This document shows, in pieces, positions 24,795-35,770 of a DNA stretch of 64,000 bases. Each line of letters starts with the position of its first letter. The first letter of the stretch is position 1. Made by a program: the position numbers and the translations under genes. Source of the DNA: Biscogniauxia marginata (Eukaryota > Ascomycota > Sordariomycetes > Xylariales > Xylariaceae); contig MU404195.1 in assembly GCA_022695795.1 (NCBI GenBank), forward strand, positions 22,056-86,055, read 5' to 3'. The notes beneath the pieces are model-generated. The model did not search any database and had not been told where the DNA came from. It saw only the letters and a program-made list of their open reading frames with translations.

Positions 24795-26003
24795 ATGGCA
24801 GCTTCTACTTTACGAGAGGGTCTGGGTCGAGGCCTAGCAGCACTCAGCAACGTTGGGAGAACCGTCTCCGTCCGAAAGCCCGGGTCTCTAGAAGACCTGA
24901 AATGGCTCACTTCGCAAAAGGCTGGGCAGTCCGATTACAAATTAGCGGCATCCATCCAGGCAAACGTGCCACATTACGATCTCTCTTCGACGCACATTTC
25001 CGATACAGAAGCTGTGGCCAAGCTCCAGGACGAATGGTACCGCGTCTTAGAATCCGGACCGGGCGTCATAGTGCTGCAGAACTTCATGACTGATAGGTCG
25101 TGCATAGAGCAGACCAACGCCGTATTTGACCGCATCATCGAGAAGGAGGCTAAATCCGCGAAGGGTGATCATTTCGCGGCATCCGGAGCGAACTCTCGCA
25201 TATGGAATTCGTTCCAGAAGCATGCAGAGAACGACCCACCGAGTTTCGTTAAGTACTACGCAAACACATGGCTAGGCAGGGTAAGCGAGGCATGGCTGGG
25301 CCCGAACTACCAGGTCACGGCCCAGGTCAACATCGTGCGGCCTGGTGGCAAGCCGCAGTCGGCGCATAGGGACTATCATCTAGGTTTCCAGACAGCCGAG
25401 GCCTGTTCCCGATTCCCCCGCGGCGCACACATAACCAGCCAGTACCTGACGCTGCAAGGAGGCGTGGCGCACTCCGATATGCCGCTCGAGAGCGGGCCGA
25501 CGCGGGTGCTCCCGTTCTCTCAACTCCTGGCCGAGGGATATATGGCGTGGAGGGAGCCCGAGTTCGCGGGGTACTTCGAGGAGAACTGGGTCAGCGTACC
25601 AATGAAGGCTGGGGACGCCATCTTCTTCAACCCGGCGGTCATGCACGCGGCGGGCGAGAACACGAGTAAGGACATTGACCGCAGCGCGAACCTGCTGCAG
25701 GTCAGCAGTGCCTTCGGTCGTCCGATGGAGCACGTTAACGGGGTCAAGATCATCCGCAGTTGCTGGGAGGAGCTGAAGAAGCTCTCGCGTGAGGACGGGG
25801 CAGGCCGAGGCAGGGCTGCTTGCATAGCGGCTATGGCCGAGGGATACCCGTTCCCTTCGAACCTGGATATATGCCAACCTGGACCGGATGGGATGGCGCC
25901 TATTAGCGAAGTAGACGTGCTTTGGGAAGGGCTGCGGAAGGATTGGAGCACAGAGGAAGTTGTCACGGCGGTTCAGCAATTGAAGAATGATTCTTCGTAC
26001 TAA
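24795..26003 (+). CDS. phytanoyl-CoA dioxygenase (PhyH) family protein
   Basis: Intronless, 402 residues. The double-stranded beta-helix core carries the iron triad H191-x-D193 (AHRDYH) and H284 (VMHAAGEN), with R297 placed to hold 2-oxoglutarate. The FFNPAVMHAAGENTS block is typical of PhyH enzymes. The N-terminal 90 residues are family-specific and not a clear targeting signal. The expected reaction is Fe(II)/2-oxoglutarate-dependent hydroxylation of a small lipid-like or terpenoid substrate. In fumagillin biosynthesis a PhyH-type enzyme (Fma-C6H) hydroxylates the terpene ring, so co-location with a UbiA-type cyclase 8.6 kb away is suggestive. The gene is more GC-rich than its surroundings and is the last accessory gene before core genes begin. 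Confidence 0.88.
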   Translation: MAASTLREGLGRGLAALSNVGRTVSVRKPGSLEDLKWLTSQKAGQSDYKLAASIQANVPHYDLSSTHISDTEAVAKLQDEWYRVLESGPGVIVLQNFMTDRSCIEQTNAVFDRIIEKEAKSAKGDHFAASGANSRIWNSFQKHAENDPPSFVKYYANTWLGRVSEAWLGPNYQVTAQVNIVRPGGKPQSAHRDYHLGFQTAEACSRFPRGAHITSQYLTLQGGVAHSDMPLESGPTRVLPFSQLLAEGYMAWREPEFAGYFEENWVSVPMKAGDAIFFNPAVMHAAGENTSKDIDRSANLLQVSSAFGRPMEHVNGVKIIRSCWEELKKLSREDGAGRGRAACIAAMAEGYPFPSNLDICQPGPDGMAPISEVDVLWEGLRKDWSTEEVVTAVQQLKNDSSY

Positions 26004-26845
26004 ATATACGCGTTGAAGATGTATTTTATCTGTAAAGGTACCTACCTAATCGTATATCCCCTGGCCCAGTGGACTATGCGAGAGGCGGCGCTTTAAACAA
26101 CTGGGCTGCTCAAACAACGGACTAAGTAGTGGCTGCACATTTTGTATAAGTCCAATAGGACTGAGGGTGGACTCAAGTAAAAAATGAGGTTTACAGTGGT
26201 CGCACTGGGGTTTGCCCTCTATCCATCCAGTTTGAGGATGGTAATTCGACGATTCGTATAAGGTACCTGGCTACCAAGTAATTACAAAATTTACTGCCAC
26301 AAGCGCTGATTACTAGGATCATAGGTGAAAGTAGAGTGAGCGAGAATATTGAATTAAGGAAAAAGAAAAAGCCCTTCCCTGGATATAAATGAATTAGAGG
26401 CTGTAATGATGTTAGACCAGGAATTCTAACACTACTAGCAACTGTATTGATAGGTAGGTAGGTACCTAGGGATATCAAGACCCCCTGATTCATGACCGCT
26501 TACAAATACCTACTAGGTGGGTAGGCACCGTACCCAATAAGGCAAGGGTGGGTCTGACGTCAATTTAAACTCGGCGCCCAACAACCGTGCACGCAGTCGC
26601 CCCACCACAAACAAATTGTCCGTCGTCCGTGATCCCAGCGGCCGGTCCCCGCGTCCGCAACAAAAAGTAAACACAAATCGACCTTTAGGGATCTAATTGA
26701 TCGACATTACATTGACTGCGTCTCTGCTCTCAAAGCACCTACGCCAACCCAATAAGAAGCCCGTGCCAACTTGTGTCTAACTTCACTCTATTGCGCCTCG
26801 GGTCCACGCGAGTAGTAATCATCACCTACCTGGGGGCTCGGACTG
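26004..26845. other. intergenic boundary between accessory and core DNA
   Basis: No gene seen. It contains TAGGTAGG-type tandem tetranucleotides at 26450-26470 and 26512-26526. The last 300 bases should hold the SPC19 promoter. Confidence 0.5.
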
Positions 26846-27574
26846 ATGGCGACGGCGGCATCGTCATCGACTAGCGGCACGGCCTCGTACGGGGACTGCG
26901 TCGCCGCGCTGCGGACATCGCTCTCCTTCCTCGAGTCGTCCGTATCCACGCTCGGGAACGGCGTGTCCGACTTCCCCCGCCTGGTAAACGTGCTCAAGAC
27001 AGTTCGGGTACGTACAATACATACATGCATTCATTATATACCTCTTGCCCTCCCTTCCTTCCTTCTTCACCATGAGAGCGAAGGAAATACCTCCTCCCCT
27101 TCCCCTTCCCCCGTTTCAAAAGTCCAACGCCTCGATCCCGAAATGCTGACACCAGGAAACCGACTCTAGCACTACGAGCTCGTACCCCAGCCCACCCTCG
27201 CCGCGGCCGAGGCCTCTCTGCGCGACGAGATCGGCCCCGCGATAGCGACGCTGCTCGACCGGGCCGACGCCCACATCGACCGAGTGGACCGGCACATCGA
27301 GGCGCTGAAGGCGCGGTCGGAGCTGCAGCAGGGGCGCCTCGAGGACTCGTCCCCCTCCTCGTCGCCGTCGGCGCGGAAGCGCGGCGGCAAGGCAGCGGCG
27401 GCGGCGAGGAGCGCGCGGCTGGACCCGTCGGCGCGGCAGCGCGCCCGAGCCCTCCGCCAGCGCAAGGAGGCGCTGCAGTACAGCGTCGAGAGGCTCGAGC
27501 TCGAGGTCCTGCAGAAGGAGCGCGAGCTGCGCAAGAGGCTCGAGAGCGCCGCGGCGTCGACGGCGACGCCGTGA
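26846..27574 (+). CDS. SPC19: DASH complex subunit SPC19
   Basis: Two exons (26846-27007 and 27170-27574) split by a 162-nt phase-0 intron with a GTACGT donor, encoding 188 residues. The N-terminus has the SPC19 signature: YGDCVAALRTSLSFLESSV, then NGVSDFPRLVNVLKTVR, continuing after the intron with HYELVPQPTLAAAEASL. Next comes a coiled-coil region ending in LERLELEVLQKERELRKRLE-like heptads. SPC19 is a subunit of the DASH/Dam1 ring that couples kinetochores to microtubule plus ends. An Ala/Arg/Ser-rich linker of about 50 residues in exon 2 is extremely GC-rich, like the rest of that exon. The long antisense open frame over exon 2 is an artefact of this GC content. Confidence 0.9.
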
Positions 27575-29541
27575 AGAAAAGAGGGAGAAAAAAACTTTTA
27601 TTTGATACCCTGCTCGCGCGCATTTAAAGGCGATTCACGGACGGAGCATTGGTATCTAAGAGAGACATGGATGTTGGTTTTGGTGGAGGGATTTGGATTG
27701 CTGGTTACTCATGATGATGGACGAGACGAGAGTCTTTCACACGGAAGACAAAAAGCACATTTACCATCCATCCGACCACTAGTGTTTAGTGCTAAATACC
27801 CCCCTTATCTACGATACCCACCTTCGACAGCGGCGGCAGCAGAATGGAAGAGCCTAGGGTGCAGCTAACAGAACTGAATTGCCAGACGAAAGAATATGCT
27901 TCTCTTTTGCTACAGACCAGGCTATACACACACAACCGGTTCATGAGCAATGCCTACTTCCCCCTTCCCCCCTCTCCCCAAACCCTGAAACTCAAAGGAG
28001 GGGGACATCCCCGGGATTGAGTCACACCCGGGCCAGCGACGCTCTCCCTCCCCCAAAGTCTCAAAAGCCGTCGCAGTTGCGGCGACCACAGACGACACCA
28101 TCTAAGACAAACCAGCGGCCCAGGACCGGGAATGAGAAGTTGGGGGTGGGGTTGAAGTGGCTTCTGTTACTTACCTAGGTAGATACATAGAGTCTGTAGC
28201 TAGCTGATCAAGCCACGGACCATGATCATATCCCCCACCCCCCCTCCTTCTCCCCTCCCCTTCAACCAGAAGATGTCGGAAGTCGAGAAAGCGCAAAAAA
28301 AAAGGGAACAGACAAGACAGAAACGAATATTGGGGGAAAGGGGAAGAGGGAGGGGGAGGGGATCGGACGGGATGAAACCCAACCCCTTACAACCCAAAGA
28401 CGTAATAAAATCATAATATAATACGTCGTGGTGGTGCACTGGTATCATATGATGTCCGTGCGGGCCCATCTATCTGTCTCGTTGAGTCTTTACTGATAAA
28501 ACCGCAACGTGAGAGAAAAACTATTACCTTACATATGATACATAAGGTACGTAAGTAGGTAGGTAGCTAACTCAAGTTTCGAGAGCCAATCGATGGACCG
28601 GCCCTTGTTCGAACCCTACGAGGGCCGACGAAACACATTCTATCATCTTGTAGTCTAGGCAAGGAAATCGGCATCCTTAAAAAGATTTTTTAAAAATTGG
28701 GCAACACTTAATTCCCTTCCCGATATAGTTGGATACCTAGATCCGGCTTCTCAGCACGGATATTTGGATACTCGTAGCAACACACAGTTTTCCCCTTCAC
28801 ACGTGGTGTTACGAGGCACGCAATGTTGTTAACTTTTTTCAGGCGGTTTCTTTTTGCTTTTTGCTTTCGGTTTGTTGGGCGCCACTAAAGTGTACACTGA
28901 TGGATCGACCCCCCTTTCCCCCCTTTCCCCCTTCCTCTTCCCGCCGTTTGACAGCCCACGAACCTGTGACGTAACGTTCGTAAATCCCGTTTCGTTCCAA
29001 AAGGCTCCCCTTCCCCCCTATCGCCTTAATTCGCCTACTTGCCCCTTCCAAATGTTTGCCCCCATTTTTTTTCAACCAAACTGCCTCAAAAGTGAGTTTA
29101 AAAAACAAGAGAATCAAAAGCAGAACAAAGAGCAAAATTACTCTGTTTCTCAGGAGGCCGTGGTATCGCTCAGAAGACCGGGTTTGTGGTATATCACACC
29201 AATATAGACAGGGAGAAGTGGTCAAGAGGAAAGAAAGAGGAAAAGAAAAGAAGAGAAAAAAGACAATAAACAATAAGTTCTTCGTTGTCGAAGAATAGTT
29301 GAAAAAAGCAAAAATAGGAAAAGGATGAGGCAAAGACAATAAATTCCGTGGTTGTGGTACCCCGATCTTACTCCAACACATGTCCATAACCTGTGTTCGT
29401 GTCCGTTCTCTCTAAAACCCATCCAGATATAAGTGAAGCCTATTCCTCGCCTCTTCTATGGGACGTCTCAGGAATTCGTCCAAGGCATTGGTCCCAAAGT
29501 GATCCATCCCACCGAAGCATGCCCAGCTAAACGATCGGTGC
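27575..29541. other. 2-kb intergenic region between SPC19 and sho1
   Basis: The two genes converge here, so this holds both 3' ends. It has long polypyrimidine/polypurine tracts (28230-28370, 28910-28960, 29220-29280). A GC-rich 9-bp stem hairpin lies at 28600-28626 and TAGG tetranucleotides at 28548-28566. The open frame at 28839-29387 minus is low-complexity Phe/Leu/Lys-rich and I do not accept it as a gene. Confidence 0.5.
28600..28626. repeat. 9-bp stem hairpin
   Basis: GGCCCTTGT and ACGAGGGCC pair over nine positions (one G-T pair) around a 9-nt loop containing TTCGAA across its start. It lies in the shared 3' intergenic region of SPC19 and sho1. Function unknown. Confidence 0.5.
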
Positions 29542-30655
29542 TCATAATAAAATGAGATAATTGCTGGGTGCAATTCCCGTGTCACCGTTATCTTTCCGCG
29601 CCTGCCACCATCTCCCGCTGACATCGCTGACTTCTAGAATCTCGTGTTTGGAAAATGAAATCTCGTTGGCGTCTTCCGGGTTTGCCTCGTAGCTGTAGAT
29701 AGCCTTCGCTCGATACGGGTACTCAGTCGGAGCAGCGAGCTCGGGCTCGTTTTGTTGCTGCGGTGGCTTACTGACAGGCTGCTGGAAAGCAGGTGACGAG
29801 TTTCGAGGCGCGTTGCCGTTCAGCCCACCGACAGGCGATGGGTTCTCGAAGCCATTCAGTTGAGCAGATGTGTACATCTGAGGAGGTTGCGTAGAGGTGG
29901 AAGTCTCGGGCCGAGCGCCATAACCACCGTTCATGGTTTGTCGGTTCGCACTTGATTCTTTAGCAAGGGCGAAGGAATCAATAAATGCACGAGGAACAGC
30001 TGATGGAGCAGATCCGAAATAGAAAATCCACGCGAACTATTGCAGATTTCACCATTAGTACAACTACGCGAATGATGTTGAGCGTCATGATCACCAGGCA
30101 TAGGAGTGTTCATATAGAACACCTAGTAGAGCCTTCATGCTTCAACTTACATTAACCATAGACAGCAGAATGAATCCAGCTGCGGCGGCTTCTCGCGCGC
30201 CTTCAGGAGAGTAGATTAGCGAGTTGACGGATGAAGTTGTGAGGACTAGTCCACAACTCGTGTATCCGACCACAGCGATGTGATAAGTCTGAATGGAATC
30301 AGACGCGACGACGACAAATATCTTCACTATCAAGAATAACATGAATACAACACTCCACCATGCGAACGTCGGGAAACGCAGATTCGGATCCGAGGGGTCT
30401 GAGTTGACCTGGCCGATGATACAGCTGATGAAGGAGATGATCCATGCAAGCTAAGATCATGTTGTATTAGCATCTAATTAATCGTCGTTGGATTCCGACG
30501 CGCCAGCGAGGGACGGCACTTGGAGGGGATGCAGAAGGACAAGCGGGGGTCATACGTACGCCAGCAATAGATACCGTAGCGAGGGCAAAAGGATCGCCAA
30601 TGATATTGCCCATATTGATGCCTTTGCGGCCGTAGCTCGCCCTGGGGTTTTCCAT
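29542..30655 (-). CDS. sho1: high-osmolarity signalling protein SHO1
   Basis: Three exons on the minus strand (30655-30560, 30450-30151, 30036-29542), all phase-0 joins, 296 residues. The N-terminus [20 protein letters not shown] then FALAT matches Sho1, so I start at 30655 rather than the in-frame ATG 14 codons upstream. Four membrane segments follow, with [14 protein letters not shown] after the last. Residues 167-238 form a Pro/Gln/Ser-rich cytosolic linker. The C-terminal SH3 domain is at 239-296 ([30 protein letters not shown]). SHO1 is a plasma-membrane osmosensor/adaptor whose SH3 binds the MAPKK Pbs2 in the HOG pathway and also feeds filamentation and virulence MAPK signalling. Introns are 109 and 114 nt. 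Confidence 0.95.
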
Positions 30656-32809
30656 TTTCCGCAGCGATGGGGAGTGAAGTGAGCCGTACGAGGGCATAAG
30701 GAAGAAGGTCCGTCGACGATTCGCGGCGTTCAGCCGAGAATGGGTTTAAAAGGGTTCAGAAAGTTTCTCGGGCTTCTAGTCAATTGTTGTGGCAACCCGA
30801 ATACGTGACGGGTGCAGCTGGATGGCAAAAGAGAGGTACCGGCTTGCTGATCTCCCGAGCTGGAGTGGTGGCTGTGTGCAAAGGAAAGGAAGGTTGCAGG
30901 ACCTAACAAATAAAGGTCGCTATTTGATTTGTCGAGTGGTCAAAGGCTACGTAGCTGGTTAAGATTCGGCGACGCTGGGGTTTATTTGGGTTTAGAGCAG
31001 TGGGTGGTACGAAAGAAGGACGGTCGGGAGAACTCAATTCTCTAAAAGGAGTGACTGGAAGTGGGTGTCGTCAAGTCAAGAGATGAGAGACTAAGAGCGT
31101 TTCTGGCCTTGATATGACGAGGCGTCACAGGGAAATACGTCGGGCGCGATGCGATCCGAAGCGGCTGTCAAGGATCGGATCGAGGTGGAGAAAGCCTATA
31201 GGGACGGAGAAAGCGAAAGCGAAATCGCTGTGTCGATGCCGGCTCGTGCTGTGGAATAGACTCTCGGTTGCCAAGCTGGTCCAATTGACTGACAGTGGCT
31301 GAAGTGGTGATCGTTGATTAGGCAGATGAAGTTTCGAGGTATGGGGTATTCAATTCCCTTCCGTGCTCGACTCCCTTTTCCCTTCCCTTTTTCTTAGTCG
31401 CCAGCAATTCCCAGATCTCTTTCTCTCGCAGCAACTCCCTAACCTCCGTGTCGCAGTTCCCGACAGCGCGAATTTCAACAAGAACACCAGACGACGAACG
31501 TGGGTCGTGAGAAGCGAAGTTGGATCGTTCCACGCCTGACAAAGCCTACTCGGTAGTTAAGAATCGAAAGGAGGTTGGTTTGAGAGAGGGAAGACTCGTC
31601 TTCGCGACTACAAGGCAGATCGGTGGGATCTGGCGGAGGATGGAGGGTAATTAAAGAAAGGATAAGCAGCTGAAGGGGACAGAAGAATGGAGAGTGTGTG
31701 GACAGGAAAGGCCTGGAAGGTTGTAAGAGGAATTGGCGAGAATTGGGAACGGATGGGGCGGGTGGAGAAAGCTTGGAAGGGCTCGGGTGTGCGAATATGC
31801 GCGAAAGGATGGCCAGGACATGGTCAGTGCGTCCAAGGTCGGCTCAGGTACCCTTCAATCTTCCGTTGTAGTGTACACTGGGTACCTACCTACACCTCCC
31901 CAGGTAGGTACTACTAAATGAAGGTTGGCAGCTGTTACTAAGCGTCGGTACAACAAAAGAGAATATGCAGAGTGGACTTGGCACATCTGCTGCCATAGCC
32001 ATCTTGGGTAGTGTATACCTATACAAACATGTACATGCATATACATATTCGAGGTTGCGTCGCAGCGTCGACAATGGGACATCAATCGGATGCGCAAGAT
32101 GTACCAGATCCTATAGAACAAGTCTGTCTAACCTTGACCTTCGAGGGAGACACCTGCAACACTGTACAGCAACATATGCCCATGCAAACCCGACAGCATA
32201 CATACCTACATGGACCTACCCTACTTACCTCACATGTGCATGTCAACCTTTTTCACTGGGCATAACACGCATTGATAACTCGATGGATGGTGAGCTAGCC
32301 GATCAGAAAGCGAGACGACCAAGCAAATGTAATATTATATATCCATATTCGACATCACCTCAATTATACGTTGGTAACGCACATACCTTATAAGTGTCAA
32401 ATTGTAATTATAGTTATATAAACTACCTCCTACAAGGTATCATTAAGGGCTATATGTACATACTATATGTACCGTGTAGTACATATATTCGTAGGTAGGT
32501 ACATGCGGACAAGGTTGGGGCTTAGTGTAGATATCGGGTTAGTGAGCCGTTCAAGTTTTTACCAATTTCGACAAACTTGGCTTAGCGCCCTCGCCGCTTT
32601 TGCTCAGGCTCGGCTCACCTGATTATCAGTCACCTGACTGAGGAACTACATTTATGTATAATTTATGCAGAGCGAAACGGTCCTCAAACGGTTACATTTT
32701 AATCGTCAACTCAAGGCAGCCTTACTGGTGGGCAGGGGTATAAGACGAGGTATGTATAACTTCCTAGGAAGTCACTCCAGTTGCACGGTTCTGCATTTTA
32801 CTGTTTTTA
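30656..32809. other. sho1 upstream region and intergenic DNA
   Basis: No gene seen in 2.1 kb. Purine-rich stretches (31180-31230, 31680-31790) are likely part of a long sho1 leader or promoter. TAGGTAGGTAC-type motifs occur at 31882-31912 and 32490-32502, and several TACATA/CATACA-rich stretches lie between 32000 and 32480. Confidence 0.45.
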
Positions 32810-32867
32810 ATGCGCCCACTAGTAGGTAGGTAGGTTTAAACGAACCGACAACACTTTCGCTCTACAG

Positions 32868-34050
32868 AAGACATAACTGCCCAAACCTGCCATGTAACTA
32901 TTGCAAGAAGGAAGGACATATTGCAACACCACAGGACTGTCCTGGACTGTCGTCGGTCGATGAAGAGACCATGGCAGCAGAAGAGGTACGAATACTTTCC
33001 AATAGACTTGAAACTTCGATCCTAATATTTATCGCAAGGGGCTTGTTTATCCAATACCGGACCTTCGATTTCCTGATTTGAAGGACTCGATCACACAAAT
33101 CAGCAGCATTAACTACCTACTCCATTATTACAAAAAGTGCGTAAATCTGAGAGTCATTATTCTTCTTGGGTCGCAGGCTCAAAGCGACATTCTTTCGCCA
33201 TTCAGGCACACAACACCTGCTCCTCCCAACACCGTCTTTCCGGCCCACACCAACTTCCACTTCACGGCTGCACTATCTGCATCTGGATTTTGTGTCATGG
33301 TCAAAAGGTCTCTCGGATATTCATCGCAGGCCCAGAGCCACTGACCGTACAAAGCGGGAAGCAGTTCGATACTGACAAACTGAGGGGCATACGGGATACG
33401 TTTGGTCTGGCTGCCGCTATCAGCGATGAGAAAATCAGGCGCACTTACTGGGAAAGAACTTGCTTCTACGCATCATTGTTCTCCCAAGCGCGACTTGAAA
33501 AGGAGGGTTTAGTAGAACCACTATCATCAACTGATTTGGCTCCAGTCTTCCGCGATTGGCTGTCCTATAAGCATTTTACCGACTGCGATATCAAGAACCT
33601 CGAGCAAACTGCTGGGGGACTGACTCTCGGGCTTCTGCAGATCTCCACGATCCTAGCTAACAGGATAAAGGGCAAAGTTGGTAGAGAGGGTCCATTCTAC
33701 CGAGGATACCGAGGGAAGTACGATGGGTTAGCTTTCAAAAATGTCAAGCAACTTTTTTACCGTGTATCCAGAATCATCTCGAATCCAGAGACGCATGAAG
33801 AAATGAAATCAAGCATAGAAGGTCAAAGCAACGCAGGAGAGATTTTCCAGACTACATTCCAAGTGACCCGGGTGGTCGACTGGCCATTCAATATCAGCTT
33901 ATCGACAACCAAGATGGTAAGGGTCCCTCGTCGGAATGGAAATGGGCTATATGACAAGGTATAGGGAGAAAAATTAGGGAATGACTATCTCTATCGGGTT
34001 AACTAACACATTTGTGAATCTCCTTGAAGGTAAGACCGCACAAGACCTGA
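32868..34050 (+). pseudogene. zinc-knuckle protein of unknown function, apparently frameshifted
   Basis: Coding pieces are 32868-32985, 33039 to about 33136, then a different frame from about 33137 to 33916, and a final short exon 34030-34050. The first piece contains a CCHC-like knuckle (CNYCKKEGHIATPQDC). After a 53-nt intron comes YPIPDLRFPDLKD and NYLLHYYKK. The frame then moves by one at the A5 run 33132-33136 and continues for about 260 codons. That part has Cys/His pairs (HGCTICIW) and DTDKLRGIRDTFGLAAAISD, and ends at a GTAAGG donor. No intron with suitable phase explains the shift, so either one base is missing in the sequence or the gene is broken. The N-terminal exon is unresolved; an ATG at 32810 is possible but needs a 38-nt intron. 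Family unknown. Confidence 0.5.
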
Positions 34051-34336
34051 TCCACGTTCCTCGAGGATCCTTAGTAAGATTTTGTGATTAGCACAAGGTA
34101 GTAGCCGCCAATGCACTTGTTTTCACTCTCAAACCAACAAAAGAAAAAGGTGGATGAAAAGTGGATGGATTAAGCAAAACTATCTAGAACATAAACGCAA
34201 CTAAACTAGTCTGTCCGGAGAATCCTCGGGCCGTCCCACACACTAGGTTGACAGTTGAAGTATTTTTTTCTGAAATTTTTAAAGGCTTTTTTTTTTAGTC
34301 ACTACTCGCAAGGGAGGAAACGAAAATATTAAAAAA
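34051..34336. other. intergenic
   Basis: Short non-coding stretch between the zinc-knuckle gene and the tRNA, with a T-run at 34288-34298. It becomes AT-rich toward the transposon island. Confidence 0.5.
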
Positions 34337-34426
34337 TGGGGTGGACCGGGCTTGAACCGATGACCTTTAGATTTATGAGTGAAGTTTTTCTTCAGTCTAA
34401 CGCGCTCCCAGCTGCGCCACCGCCCC
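34337..34426 (-). tRNA. tRNA-Phe (GAA) with 17-nt intron
   Basis: Read on the minus strand, this folds as a full cloverleaf of 73 nt plus a 17-nt intron at the canonical 37/38 position. The D-arm is GCGC/GCGC, the anticodon stem TTAGA/TCTAA with loop CT-GAA-GA, and the T-arm ATCGG/CCGGT around TTCAAGC. The encoded discriminator is A. The acceptor stem GGGGCGG/CCACCCC pairs at six of seven positions; position 5-68 is C-A. On the plus strand that mismatch is a T where C would restore pairing. Internal A and B boxes are intact, so it may still be transcribed. Confidence 0.88.
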
Positions 34427-34612
34427 ATTGGCGATCTATAACTTTTCTTATTTCAAATTAAATACCACTTAAGATTAAAAGTTGATTTTATAAACTTATT
34501 ATTTTTTATGAATTATATAAAATTTTTGTTTTTATTTTTAATTAATTAATATAATTAACTATAACATACTATATAAGCGAGTGGATAAAATAAATTAATA
34601 AATAAAATAAAT

Positions 34613-35012
34613 TATAACGAACCTCTTTATATATTTTTAGTTAACTGACTTTATAAGTAAGTACGTACTAGGTTTTCTTAATTTAAAAGTAATAATGATT
34701 TAAAATTAATTCAAGTGATTCATAACATTTTATTCGTTAAAAAGATTTCAAAGTACTTTCATTATAATGTTAAAAAGTAATTATAATCTTAAATTAATAA
34801 CTAAAAAACTAGAATAAATAACTAAAAACAAAGGAAATTCCATCCTTTTTATATTAATTTTTTCTTTTATATAAATAAAGTAAATAATAAATCGTATATT
34901 TTTAATTTATTATTTATTATTCGTTAAATAATAAATAACACATTTTTAATTCATTATTCACTATTCGTAATTACGTGATTCGCACGTGCTTAATATTTCG
35001 ATAGTCGTAATA
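34613..35012 (-). repeat. left LTR (3' LTR relative to pol), 400 bp
   Basis: Begins TATAACGAACCTC, a mutated form of the TGTGACGAACCTC seen in the solo LTR, and ends CGTAATA. It aligns along its length with 41713-42156. Near its right end it has two copies of a 44-bp repeat, compared with three in the other LTR. Confidence 0.85.
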
Positions 35013-35770
35013 TTATTTTTCTTCTTTAAGAATCTTTGTTTTAAAAATAAAAAAGGATTTGTTAAACCTTTTTTTTATTTGTTAAAGACCTCAAATTTTC
35101 TTTAACTTACTTTATTATATTTTATTATATTAATAAAAATCGCAAAGAAAATTCTCGCGTCTCGCGTTATATTAAGAAATCGATTAAAATAAACTTATTC
35201 TTATAAACTTTATTACTTTTAATAATAATAATAAAAATTTATTTATATTATAAACATATTAAAAAAGGGTATATTACTTTCGAGGATTTCGATCGTTATA
35301 ACGAATATATTCAAATAAGGCGGTCCCGTTATGATATTTTTAATATTACAAGGAAAAGTGTTACTAAAATCACACGATAATTTTAATAAATAAAAATGGA
35401 ATTAAAAAAGGCTAATATTACTATTAAGGTTACTATAAATAAGGCCCGTCGCCTTCGCATTTAAAAGCGTTTGTAATTTAAAAAGTTACAAAAAATAATT
35501 ACTCGGGGTTTTAATTCTATCGAGGAACTAAAACGTGTAAAGCGTGAAAAAGCAAAACAAGAGCGCCTTATTACAAAACAGCAGCGCACGGAGGAACCGC
35601 TATGCCGGTCCAAACTCGAGCAAGGTATGCTTACTTCGAAGGCCTTCCCCTCCTTTAACTAGTCTCAATTAAATTCTCAGGTCTTCCCGGCCGATCCGGG
35701 TTTTAGCGGTAATACTTAGCAAGCTTAGCCGTTAGGTTCTTTAAATGCCTAAGTAGTTCTCACGTGTTTT
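35013..35770. other. less mutated interior segment with plus-strand open piece
   Basis: Between the 3' LTR and pol, a stretch at about 35480-35740 retains CG-containing words and higher GC than the surrounding element. The plus strand, antisense to pol, reads IEELKRVKREKAKQER followed by more charged residues to about 35660. The Glu/Lys/Arg-rich composition resembles the C-terminus of pogo/Fot1-type transposases, but this is a weak resemblance in AT-rich DNA. Confidence 0.3.

Noticed and set aside
25380..25979. 199-codon minus-strand frame
   Set aside because: Antisense shadow of the PhyH gene.
26994..27623. 209-codon minus-strand frame
   Set aside because: Ala/Arg-rich antisense shadow of the GC-rich second exon of SPC19.
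28560..28660. tRNA gene suggested by a TTCGAAC-like loop
   Set aside because: Only a hairpin with a T-loop-like sequence; no D-arm, anticodon arm or acceptor stem.
28839..29387. 182-codon minus-strand frame
   Set aside because: Low-complexity Phe/Leu/Lys-rich translation of polypyrimidine tracts in the 3' intergenic region.
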